From the NCBI GenBank assembly GCA_958352845.1, contig CATWQC010000021.1, forward strand, positions 1-31,562: 31,562 nt of DNA, in the 5' to 3' direction. Under the pieces are notes generated by a model, which saw only the letters and a program-made list of their open reading frames with translations, was not told the DNA's origin and searched no databases. Origin of the DNA: an uncultured Collinsella sp. GTDB lineage: Bacteria; Actinomycetota; Coriobacteriia; Coriobacteriales; Coriobacteriaceae. Made by a program: the position numbers and the translations under genes. Positions 23,630 through 31,562 of this stretch are shown here, piece by piece. How positions within the stretch are numbered: position 1 is the first letter of the stretch; the number at the start of each line of letters is the position of its first letter.

Positions 23630-24265
23630 ATGAATAAAGACCTGTATCTGGTTCGTCATGGGCAGACAATATTCAACCTTAAGCGCATTATTCAGGGTTG
23701 GAGTGACTCACCGCTCACGCAGCTGGGATGCGACCAGGCGGCACGTGCCGGCATGTTCTTACGTGCGCGCGGCATTGAACCCGATCATGCCTACACCTCC
23801 ACACTTCATCGCACCGAGCAGACTATCGCCAACCTGTGGCCGGGCTTGGCGTACGAGCGCCTGGACGGTCTGCGTGAGTGGTTCTTTGGCGACTTTGAGG
23901 CCGAGCGCGTGATGCTTATGCCCGAGCGCCCGTGGCGAGATTTCTATCGTCAGTTTGGCGGCGAGGGCCAGATGCAGGTGCGCGAGCGCATGGCGGCGAC
24001 GATAACCGATCTTATGCGACGTCCGGACCACGAGTGCGTGCTCGCGGTGAGCCACGGCTCGGCTATCAAGGAGTTTTTGGACCACGTGCGGGGCGCGGCG
24101 GCCGACGAGCGCGAACGCGTGCCGGGCAACTGCTCAGTGCTGCAGTTTGCGTTTGACGATGCGGCCGATACGTTTGAACTGGTCGAAGTCTTTACGCAGG
24201 AAGACTACGCGCGCGAGCTGGGGCTTGAACCGCTCGTGGCTACTGCGGGTCCGCAGCGCGGATAA
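23630..24265 (+). CDS. Histidine phosphatase family protein 2
   Basis: A 211-residue paralogue of the gene before it. RHG is in LVRHGQTIFN (R9, H10, G11), the substrate arginine is in TLHRTEQTI (Arg replaces the usual S-P-L-x-R arrangement) and the second histidine is in AVSHGSAIKEFLDHV. It has a longer C-terminus than its neighbour. GAAAGGA sets the ATG start. Both genes share LREW and an acidic middle region, so tandem duplication followed by divergence is likely. They share one terminator. Confidence 0.9.
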   Translation: MNKDLYLVRHGQTIFNLKRIIQGWSDSPLTQLGCDQAARAGMFLRARGIEPDHAYTSTLHRTEQTIANLWPGLAYERLDGLREWFFGDFEAERVMLMPERPWRDFYRQFGGEGQMQVRERMAATITDLMRRPDHECVLAVSHGSAIKEFLDHVRGAAADERERVPGNCSVLQFAFDDAADTFELVEVFTQEDYARELGLEPLVATAGPQRG

Positions 24266-24312
24266 CGCGAGCGCGGCGGCACGGGTCGTCGGCATAACTT
24301 CTCGACGCAAAA

Positions 24313-24349
24313 GGGGCGGAGATGCATGTACCTGCTGCATCTCCGCCCC
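24313..24349. terminator. Bidirectional intrinsic terminator
   Basis: A perfect 14-bp stem (24313-24326 with 24336-24349) lies between convergent genes. T-rich tails exist on both strands (TGTTTGTT on plus, TTTTGC on minus), so it can end the phosphatase operon and the serC-serA-DUF1015 operon. Confidence 0.88.
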
Positions 24350-24394
24350 CTGTTTGTTGGGCTGCCGATTTTTGTGCTGGACGGTCTGGTCTTG

Positions 24395-25075
24395 CTAGAA
24401 CCGCGCGACCTGGTGCGTGAGCAGACCCGTCGGAACCTGCGCCGCGCCGCCGCTGACCTGCGCGGCGGGGAAGAGCGCAGCTACGGCAAAGTTGAACGGC
24501 TCTTTGCCCGTGTAGGTGCCGGCGGCACGTGCATCGTCGGCCAGGAGCTGTGATGCCTCGACTAGTGCGACAGCGTAGGCAGGGTCGTCGGCCAGTGCCG
24601 GCTCCGGCGCCTGGTCGAGCATGGCGCGGATGGCCCCGACGGCGTCCTCGCGCTTGACCTCCCACACGCGGTGCGTAATGCCGGCGGGGTCGGTGACGGC
24701 ATAGAGTGAAGCGCCCTCTTTTGCGGCGCCGAGGATGATATCCATGACGGGAGAGGCTTCGTAGACAAGCGTTACGGGACGGGGCTGTACCTTGAGGTCG
24801 GCGATTGCGCGCGCAGCGGCGGTCGTATCGGCGGCAACCGCGTCGCCGCCCGCCAGCGCACCAACCGGGCAGATCGCCACGACACCCGTCACACGTCCCG
24901 GCTCGCCCGAGCATTCGTACACGTAATACGCCGCACCCGGGTCCTTGAGCATCAGACCATCGGCAATGGCTCCGCGCAGAGCATCGTTGCCGCTCAGGAT
25001 GCTGCCCATTGCAGGCAGCGCCTCGAGCACGCGGTCCTGAGCCGGGCGGATGCAGGGAAACGGAAGTGCTTTCAT
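24395..25075 (-). CDS. Shortened DUF1015-family protein
   Basis: A 226-residue protein resembling DUF1015 proteins, which are usually about 400 residues. Matching parts are AAYYVYECSGEPGRVTGVVAI, PVTLVYEASPVMDIIL and GITHRVWEVKRED, then a segment near EPFNFAVAALFPAA. The histidine-rich ADGHHR-type motif that typifies the family is not visible; LADDPAYAVALVEA occupies that region. It may be a reduced or non-catalytic version. DUF1015 genes commonly sit beside serA/serC, as here, which supports the assignment. The start follows TTAGGACC, a modest ribosome binding site. Confidence 0.7.
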   Translation of the reverse strand: MKALPFPCIRPAQDRVLEALPAMGSILSGNDALRGAIADGLMLKDPGAAYYVYECSGEPGRVTGVVAICPVGALAGGDAVAADTTAAARAIADLKVQPRPVTLVYEASPVMDIILGAAKEGASLYAVTDPAGITHRVWEVKREDAVGAIRAMLDQAPEPALADDPAYAVALVEASQLLADDARAAGTYTGKEPFNFAVAALFPAAQVSGGAAQVPTGLLTHQVARF

Positions 25076-25114
25076 GGGCGGTCCTAACGCACGAGTCGGT
25101 TTGTTCGCGGCTTA

Positions 25115-26335
25115 TTATGCCCCAACTTGGCCGCTCGCGTCCCAGAGCACGTTATCGGCGAGCGCGATTAGCACCTGCTGACAACGAACGATATCGGCGT
25201 GGGGCACATATTCGTTGGGCTTGTGCGCGAGCGCGAGCGACCCGGGACCGTAGCTCATGCAATTGCGGTTGTCTGTCTTGCCGGCAATGACGGCGGTGTC
25301 GGTGTAGCCGGTAAAGAAGCCGACGGTCGTGTCCGCGTCCGTCACGTCATCGGCGGCACGCTTGAGCGCTGCTAGAAGGGGAGAGTTCGGGTCGCGCTCG
25401 ATGGCGGGGCGGTCGCCCGTCACGGTGTAGCTGCCATGGCAACCGGGAACGGCGGCTTCGGCGCCGGCGATGGCCTGCTCTACCATGCGCGTCGCGGCGG
25501 CCGTATCGGTCGGCGGGGTCAGTCGCATGTCGACCCAGGCTTTGGCGCGGTCGGGTACGACGTAGGGGCGATATCCGCCCTCGATTTGGCCAAACGTGAT
25601 GGTCGAAGGCCCCAGCTCATCGTGCGCGGGCAGCGCCACAAACGCGCGACGGAGCGAACACACGACCTCGGCCATGGCGGCGACGGCATCCGCGCCCTTC
25701 CAAGGCTGGCTCGCATGCGCCGTGACGCCGGTCATCTCGATCTCGAACCACGTGCGACCCTTGTGCGCCACCTGGATCTGTCCGTCGGTGGGCTCGGTGT
25801 CCAGCACCCATTCACGCGAGCCGACCCAGCCAGCATCGATGGCTGCCTCTGAGCCGCGCATAAAATCTTCCTCGTCGACCGAGCAGATGAGCGAAAAGCC
25901 GCGGCGGGGCAGCGCGCCATCCGCCGCCACGCGCTCGAGCGTATGGACCAGTGCGGCAATGGCGCAGGCCAGGCCACTCTTCATGTCGCAGGCACCGCGG
26001 CCGTAGAGTTTATCGTTGCGCACGATCGCTCCGAGCGGCGGAATGTCCGCGTCCCAGCCATCGCCCAAGGTAACGGTATCCATGTGGCAGATATAGACCA
26101 GCCGCGCCTCGTCGCTCAAACCGGGCACGGTGACCATGAGATTGCGGCGTCCGGTCAGCACCTCGAGTTCCTCAACCTGCACGGCATGGAGCACCGGATG
26201 GCTCAACCGCCCCAGTTGAGCCTCAACCAACGCTTTGATATAGCGTTCAATCTCGCCCTCATACGCACCTGGGTCGGAACTGTCGATCCGCACGAGTCCT
26301 TGCGTAAGCCGCCAAGCAAAATCTGTATCAACCAT
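25115..26335 (-). CDS. M20 metallopeptidase (ArgE/DapE/CPG2 type)
   Basis: A 406-residue dizinc deacylase/peptidase. The motif YICHMDTV supplies the first His and Asp, GRGACDMKSG the bridging Asp, SVDEEDFM the catalytic and metal-binding glutamates, and LDTEPTD an Asp ligand. Near the C-terminus PGSLALAHKPNEYV holds the last His. Start at 26335 follows GAGGTG; the frame continues upstream without a good start. It sits between serA and the DUF1015 gene, so a link to amino-acid metabolism is plausible. Substrate unknown. A dyad CATACA-GAT-TGTATG (26362-26376) lies in its short upstream gap. Confidence 0.87.
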   Translation of the reverse strand: MVDTDFAWRLTQGLVRIDSSDPGAYEGEIERYIKALVEAQLGRLSHPVLHAVQVEELEVLTGRRNLMVTVPGLSDEARLVYICHMDTVTLGDGWDADIPPLGAIVRNDKLYGRGACDMKSGLACAIAALVHTLERVAADGALPRRGFSLICSVDEEDFMRGSEAAIDAGWVGSREWVLDTEPTDGQIQVAHKGRTWFEIEMTGVTAHASQPWKGADAVAAMAEVVCSLRRAFVALPAHDELGPSTITFGQIEGGYRPYVVPDRAKAWVDMRLTPPTDTAAATRMVEQAIAGAEAAVPGCHGSYTVTGDRPAIERDPNSPLLAALKRAADDVTDADTTVGFFTGYTDTAVIAGKTDNRNCMSYGPGSLALAHKPNEYVPHADIVRCQQVLIALADNVLWDASGQVGA

Positions 26336-26419
26336 AGGCACCTCACAGATAGTTAGGTCAACATACAGATTGTATGCCAAGAAGCGGCTCAGTGCATTTA
26401 ATGGAGCGCTCACAAAAAT

Positions 26420-26449
26420 GGGGGCGCCTCTCGTGCGAAAGGCGCCCCC
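26420..26449 (-). terminator. Terminator after serA
   Basis: A perfect 10-bp stem, GGGGGCGCCT (26420-26429) with AGGCGCCCCC (26440-26449), is followed on the minus strand by ATTTTTGTG. It ends serA transcripts, so the downstream M20 and DUF1015 genes need readthrough or their own promoter. Confidence 0.85.
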
Positions 26450-26512
26450 GCGGGCATTCAATGTCAGCGACGGGCAGGCCACATGGGGAACTGCCCGTCA
26501 GATCAGCCGGCG

Positions 26513-27676
26513 CTACTTGATCACGCGCACGCGATACATCGACGGAATCTGCTTGAGCGCCTCGATGGTGCTGCTGTCCAGGTGCTCATCGGTGTCGAAC
26601 ATGGTGTAGGCGTTCTCGCCGGCGGACTCGTTGGTCATACGCTGCACGTTGGCGTTGTCCTTGGCCAGGATGGCCGTGATCTGGCCGATCATGTTGGGCA
26701 CGTTGGCGTGCAGGCAGGCAATGCGGCTTGCGGCGCGCGCCTTGCCCATGCTGCAGGCGGGGTAGTTGACGCTGTGCGCGATGTTGCCGTTTTCCAGGTA
26801 ATCCTTGAGCTCGCTGATGGCCATGTCTGCGCAGTTGGCCTCGGCCTCGCCGGTGCCGGCGCCCGAGTGCGTGGTGATAAACGTATTGGGCATCTTGACG
26901 GTCTTGGGAGTGGCAAAGTCGCAGCTAAACCAGCTGAGCTTGCCTGCACGCAGGGCGGCGTCGACGGCGTCCTCGTCAATGATGGTCTCGCGTGCGTAGT
27001 TGATGAGCACGGCGTCCGGTGCCAGCAGGTTAATCTGCTCGGTGCTGATCATGCCGATGGTGTCGGCCTTGCTGGGCACGTGTACGGTGAGGTAGTCGCA
27101 GCCGCGGCAGAGATCCTCGAGCGTGCCCACGCGCTGCACCTCGCGGCTCAGCACCCACGCGTGCTCAACGGAAATGAACGGATCGTAGCCATAGACGTCC
27201 ATGCCCAGATCGACGCAGGCGTTGGCGACCTTGGAGCCCACGTTGCCCAGGCCGATGACACCGATGCGCTTGCCCTTGAGCTCGCGGCCCACAAAGGCCT
27301 TCTTGGCCTTTTCGGCATCGACCTGAATCTCGGGGTCGTCGGCGTTGTCACGCACCCAGTTCATTGATTGCACCACGCCGCGGCTCGAGAGCACCAGCAT
27401 GCCTAGGACGAGCTCCTTAACGGCGTTGCTGTTGGCGCCGGGGGAGTTAAAGACGACGACGCCCTTCTTGGCGTACTCCTCGACGGGGATGTTGTTGACG
27501 CCGGCGCCGCAGCGGGCGATGGCGTGGATGCCCTCGGGCAGCTCGTAGCCGTGCAGGTCGGTCGAGCGCATCAGAATGGCGTCGGCCTCTTCGGCGGTGC
27601 TCACAAACTCGTAGCCCTCACCAAACTCGACCTTGCCGTCCTTGGTAATGTCATCGATGGTTTTAATCTTGCGCAT
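26513..27676 (-). CDS. serA: D-3-phosphoglycerate dehydrogenase
   Basis: First step of serine synthesis: 3-phosphoglycerate to 3-phosphohydroxypyruvate with NAD. The 387-residue protein has the NAD-binding Rossmann motif GLGNVGSKVANA and catalytic arginine in NYARETI, with histidine in THSGAGTGEAEANCA. The C-terminal 75 residues form an ACT domain (MIGQITAILAKDNANVQRM...), the usual site for serine feedback. It lacks the extra intervening domain of the largest PGDHs. AAGGAG sets the start. serC lies 71 nt upstream on the same strand. Confidence 0.96.
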   Translation of the reverse strand: MRKIKTIDDITKDGKVEFGEGYEFVSTAEEADAILMRSTDLHGYELPEGIHAIARCGAGVNNIPVEEYAKKGVVVFNSPGANSNAVKELVLGMLVLSSRGVVQSMNWVRDNADDPEIQVDAEKAKKAFVGRELKGKRIGVIGLGNVGSKVANACVDLGMDVYGYDPFISVEHAWVLSREVQRVGTLEDLCRGCDYLTVHVPSKADTIGMISTEQINLLAPDAVLINYARETIIDEDAVDAALRAGKLSWFSCDFATPKTVKMPNTFITTHSGAGTGEAEANCADMAISELKDYLENGNIAHSVNYPACSMGKARAASRIACLHANVPNMIGQITAILAKDNANVQRMTNESAGENAYTMFDTDEHLDSSTIEALKQIPSMYRVRVIK

Positions 27677-27747
27677 GGAAAACTCCTTAGCAGGTTTTGA
27701 TCTATACAGGGTGGTCTGAGATGGCTGATCGGCCCGCGCGTTGCGGG

Positions 27748-28872
<1,125 letters not shown>

Positions 28873-29006
28873 CTTCTAGTCTCCCTCGTAGTCGTTTGAA
28901 CGTTCGGGATACTTTAGCACAGTGGAGCGCTAGGCGCGACCGCATCACGGTAAAACTCGACTACGCCGCTATGATTTACAGGATGGTTACATGGGGGAGG
29001 GGTGCT

Positions 29007-29081
29007 TTACTCCTCAGGCAAATCCAAATCTGCGAGCGAAGGCATGAGGTTCTCTAGGCGCTTGATCTCTTCGTCGCAAAT
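29007..29081 (-). CDS. Possible 24-codon micro-ORF with ATT start
   Basis: Downstream of the antiporter stop codon an AGGAGG (29088-29093) is followed after six bases by ATT and an open frame ending CDEEIKRLENLMPSLADLDLPEE, then TAA. Spacing and composition look like a real small gene, but ATT is a rare start; a canonical start is lacking. It could be a leaderless remnant, a point-mutated gene or a coincidence. No function can be assigned. Confidence 0.3.
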   Translation of the reverse strand: MCDEEIKRLENLMPSLADLDLPEE

Positions 29082-29098
29082 TAGCTACCTCCTGGTCA

Positions 29099-30700
29099 CT
29101 ACGACGCCAGTGTGGCAATGACGGCTTCGTCGCCGGCATATATTAGGGTGTTGCCGTCGGGGATGATCGTTTGGCCGTCGCGCTTGAGCATCACCACGAT
29201 AAAGGGGTGCTTGCCCTGCGGCACATCGCGAAGACGCTGGCCGGCCAGGCGACCGTGGGGGGTCACGGTGACCTCGCGCAGCGTAACCTCGGCACGCTCT
29301 TCAAACGTTGGCGCGGCCATCACCAGCAGGTCACCTTCCTCGATGACGGTATCGCCGTTGGGCAGCACCGGGTGCGCACCGTCGCGCAGCACCAAGACCA
29401 CCAGCATGTCCGTCGCGCTGCCAATGTCCGCGAGCGAGCGTCCGGCAAACGGATGTCCAGCGCCCACCTTGAGCTTTACAAACGACATGCCGTCCTCGTC
29501 GCGGTAGTCGTTAAAGGTGCGGCGCACGTCGCCGGTCGCATCGATCATATCGAGCTTCTTCGCCACCGCCGGCAGCAGCGAGCCCTGCACCACAATGCTC
29601 GACACGGCAATCACAAACACCAGGTCAAATAGGTCGTGTCCGCCGGGAACGCCGGCCACCACGGCAAAGAGACTAAAGACGACCGAAGCTGCTCCGCGCA
29701 GACCCGCCCAGCTTACGAGTGCAACCTGGCGAGGGTTCGTCCTAAACGGCGCCAGCAGCATGCCTACGGCGATGGGGCGGCTCGCAAAGAGCATAAACGC
29801 CATGAGTGCCAGGCCCGGTAGCAGCATTTGCGGCAGGCGTGCGGGTGTAACGAGCAGGCCCAGCAAAAAGAAGATGGTCATCTCTGCCATCTCGGTGAGG
29901 GTGTCAAAGAAGTGCGCCATCTCGACTTTGCCGGTGATGTCGCTGGCACCCAGCACAATGCCGGCCAGGTATACAGCCAAAAAGCCGTTGCCGCCCAGGT
30001 AGCTCGGCAGCGCGTAGGCGACGATGGCCACGGCGAACAAAAAGATGGTCTGCGCGTCCTTGGCCGTTGCGTGCGCGCGTTCAATCAGGCGGCCCGCCGC
30101 CCAGCCGATGGCAAGGCCCAGGCCCACGCCCAGGATAATCTGCTTGGCCAGCAGTGCGGGAATGTTGATGTCGCCGCCGGCCGCGAGTGTAGCGAGCACA
30201 GCGGTGAGCATGTAGGCGACGGGGTCGTTGGAGCCCGATTCGACCTCGAGCAGCGAGTCGGTGCCACCTCTCAGCGACAGGCTGTGCTCACGCAGTACGC
30301 TAAAGACGCTCGCCGCGTCGGTGGATGCCACGACCGATCCCAGCAGCAGGCTGCCGATCCAGTCGATCCCCAGCGCGAAGTGGGCGAACACGCCGGTGAT
30401 GCCGGCAGTGATGACGACGCCGAGCGTGCTCAGCAGCACCGCCGGCGCAGCGACGGGCTTGGCGCGGTCGATATTGGTGTTAAAGCCGCCGTAGAACATG
30501 ATGAACAGCAGCGCCGTGCTGCAGACGGTTTCGGTGAGTGCGTAGTCGCTAAAGTCGATATGCGTCGGGCCGTTGACGCCCAACAGCATGCCCAGCGCGA
30601 TAAAGATGAGCAGGGTGGGGAAGGGGAGTTTTTTGCCGACGGGTTTGATGGTCAGGCACAGAATAATGACGAGGCCGATAAAGAGAAGGATCTGGTTCAT
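29099..30700 (-). CDS. Potassium/proton antiporter, CPA1 family (NhaP2/CvrA-like)
   Basis: A 533-residue membrane exchanger. The first 380 or so residues hold about twelve hydrophobic helices with the CPA signature around ASTDAASVFSVL and EVESGSNDPVAYML; the adjacent acidic residues are expected ion ligands. The C-terminal 140 residues are a cytoplasmic TrkA-C/RCK_C-type region, in two repeats (near VKLKVGAGHPFAGRSL and TVTPHGRLAGQRL), likely gating by nucleotide or ligand. The likely substrate is K+ in exchange for H+, based on family. AGGAG lies before the ATG, slightly far. It is a single gene, except for the possible micro-ORF behind it. Confidence 0.9.
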   Translation of the reverse strand: MNQILLFIGLVIILCLTIKPVGKKLPFPTLLIFIALGMLLGVNGPTHIDFSDYALTETVCSTALLFIMFYGGFNTNIDRAKPVAAPAVLLSTLGVVITAGITGVFAHFALGIDWIGSLLLGSVVASTDAASVFSVLREHSLSLRGGTDSLLEVESGSNDPVAYMLTAVLATLAAGGDINIPALLAKQIILGVGLGLAIGWAAGRLIERAHATAKDAQTIFLFAVAIVAYALPSYLGGNGFLAVYLAGIVLGASDITGKVEMAHFFDTLTEMAEMTIFFLLGLLVTPARLPQMLLPGLALMAFMLFASRPIAVGMLLAPFRTNPRQVALVSWAGLRGAASVVFSLFAVVAGVPGGHDLFDLVFVIAVSSIVVQGSLLPAVAKKLDMIDATGDVRRTFNDYRDEDGMSFVKLKVGAGHPFAGRSLADIGSATDMLVVLVLRDGAHPVLPNGDTVIEEGDLLVMAAPTFEERAEVTLREVTVTPHGRLAGQRLRDVPQGKHPFIVVMLKRDGQTIIPDGNTLIYAGDEAVIATLAS

Positions 30701-30849
30701 GGATGGTGTCCGCTCCTGGGTGGTTGGCGTGGCACGGTCAGTTGTCTGCGGTTATTTGTACCCAAAGATGGTGGGTTTATGGGGTTGGATTGCGGGCGTG
30801 CGCGATATCGTCATAGACGGCTGCCGTCTTTGCCTCTGCTCGGAAACCC

Positions 30850-30906
30850 TTTCCAGCTTTATTGCAACGGAGTACAATGGGTAACGTTTAAGTTCAACTT
30901 GAAGTT
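30850..30906 (+). promoter_or_regulatory. Promoter region with overlapping palindromes
   Basis: TTTCCA (30850), a 17-base spacer and TACAAT (30873-30878) form a plausible promoter. Immediately downstream AAGTTCAACTTGAAGTT (30890-30906) contains two overlapping palindromes, AAGTT-C-AACTT and AACTT-G-AAGTT, a candidate repressor site in the leader. Confidence 0.4.
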
Positions 30907-30953
30907 TTAGTTGCGGCGCCGGGCTTCGGCCGCAATGCAAGGAGAGGCGTACC

Positions 30954-31562
30954 ATGGCGATCTATGTGACATCTGATGCTCACGGGCACGTGCGTGCGCT
31001 TGACGAGGCCCTGTCTAAGATCTCGTTGACGTCCGACGACACGCTGTACGTGCTGGGCGACATGATCGATCGCGGGCCCGATCCGGTCGGCGTTATTAAG
31101 CTCGTGCGCTCGCTGCCCAACGCCCACGTGCTCAAGGGTAATCACGAGCAGATCATGCTCGATGCCATCATTGGTCAGGATCCGCTCGATGCCGAGACCT
31201 GGGATATCAACGGTGGCTGGACGACGCGCGAGCAGCTCAACGACATGGAATTTGAGGCATACGAGGAGCTCGTGCGATGGATGGCCGCGCTGCCGCTCTA
31301 CGCGGTGGTCGAGACTGCCGAGCGGCCGTACCTGCTGGTGCACGCCGGCATTCAGACCGAGGCGGCGCGCGCGTTTTTGCTTGAGCATGGCGTCGATTGT
31401 GCCGATGGCGTTGGAGCGGTGGGTGCCGATCGCGAGCTGCTGCAGCAGATGCTCGCGGTACAGTCGTCCGATGACCTGCTGTGGATTCGTCACGGCTATT
31501 GGGATGTGCCGACCGGGCTGCTTTCTGCCGAGGGCAAGGGTCCGGTCGTGGTGAGCGGCCAC
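30954..31562 (+). CDS. Metallophosphoesterase, PP1/ApaH-like (3' end outside window)
   Basis: 203 codons are visible and the frame is still open at the window edge. Calcineurin-type motifs are in order: SDAHGH (metal ligands Asp and His), GDMIDRGPD, KGNHEQ with the catalytic His, VHAG near residue 126, and a final SGH at the very end. This set matches bis(5'-nucleosyl)-tetraphosphatase or PP1-like Ser/Thr phosphatases. AAGGAG precedes ATG 30954. Which of the two activities applies cannot be told without the C-terminus. Confidence 0.9.
   Translation, partial: MAIYVTSDAHGHVRALDEALSKISLTSDDTLYVLGDMIDRGPDPVGVIKLVRSLPNAHVLKGNHEQIMLDAIIGQDPLDAETWDINGGWTTREQLNDMEFEAYEELVRWMAALPLYAVVETAERPYLLVHAGIQTEAARAFLLEHGVDCADGVGAVGADRELLQQMLAVQSSDDLLWIRHGYWDVPTGLLSAEGKGPVVVSGH

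Noticed and set aside
29828..30910. 360-codon open frame antisense to the K+/H+ antiporter
   Set aside because: Gln/Asp/Gly/His-rich shadow translation without domains; the minus strand encodes a full transporter.

Overview
The window is high-GC DNA, densely packed with genes, with short intergenic gaps full of small palindromes. Gene content and codon use (strong GC3 bias; no tRNA, rRNA or CRISPR seen) point to a Coriobacteriia actinobacterium, most likely Collinsella or a close relative. That is an inference: no marker gene here settles the genus. A 396-aa protein resembling a lineage-typical coriobacterial family (17084-18274) and a clostridial-style DtxR/MntR regulator fit this view.

Layout. 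1-3051: tgt (queuosine tRNA modification), a LOG-family nucleotide hydrolase behind a terminator-like hairpin, and a DinJ/YafQ-type toxin-antitoxin pair behind a perfect dyad. 3145-6315: a DegV protein (minus), a HAD phosphatase and a PepV-like M20 dipeptidase. 6610-10270: a compact pstSCAB phosphate uptake operon without phoU in the window, closed by a strong terminator. 10476-13684: a Uup-like ABC-F ATPase, a Cof-type HAD phosphatase and a small DtxR-family metal regulator. 13963-16737: a minus-strand Zn/Cd resistance locus made of an ArsR/SmtB-type sensor, a free-standing HMA metallochaperone and a P1B-type ATPase. Closely related operators lie in front of both arsR and the ATPase.

16738-18626 is the least ordinary part: a lower-GC, single-gene island with a putative PD-(D/E)XK-like protein, a pair of inverted 45-bp imperfect repeats and about 350 bp of non-coding sequence on each side. 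18627-22080: a DEDDh exonuclease (minus), a histidine-rich heavy-metal/manganese exporter (plus) with a dyad over its promoter, a DUF188 protein and an HdeD-like membrane protein. 22316-24265: a nitroreductase behind an iron-box-like site, then two tandem histidine phosphatases. 24395-28872 (minus): serC, serA, an M20 peptidase and a shortened DUF1015 protein, i.e. serine biosynthesis with associated genes. 29007-30700 (minus): a K+/H+ antiporter followed by a possible 24-codon micro-ORF. 30954 to the end: a PP1/ApaH-like phosphoesterase cut by the window edge.

Metal homeostasis is the recurring theme: DtxR regulator, ArsR/HMA/ATPase locus, His-rich exporter and iron-box-like nitroreductase promoter. 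The promoters of the DtxR gene and of the exporter share a 15-base motif (14 or 15 positions identical, allowing one W), which may link the two in one regulon. Several intergenic hairpins come in related pairs (3065/6337, 10381/23020), suggesting dispersed palindromic repeat families.
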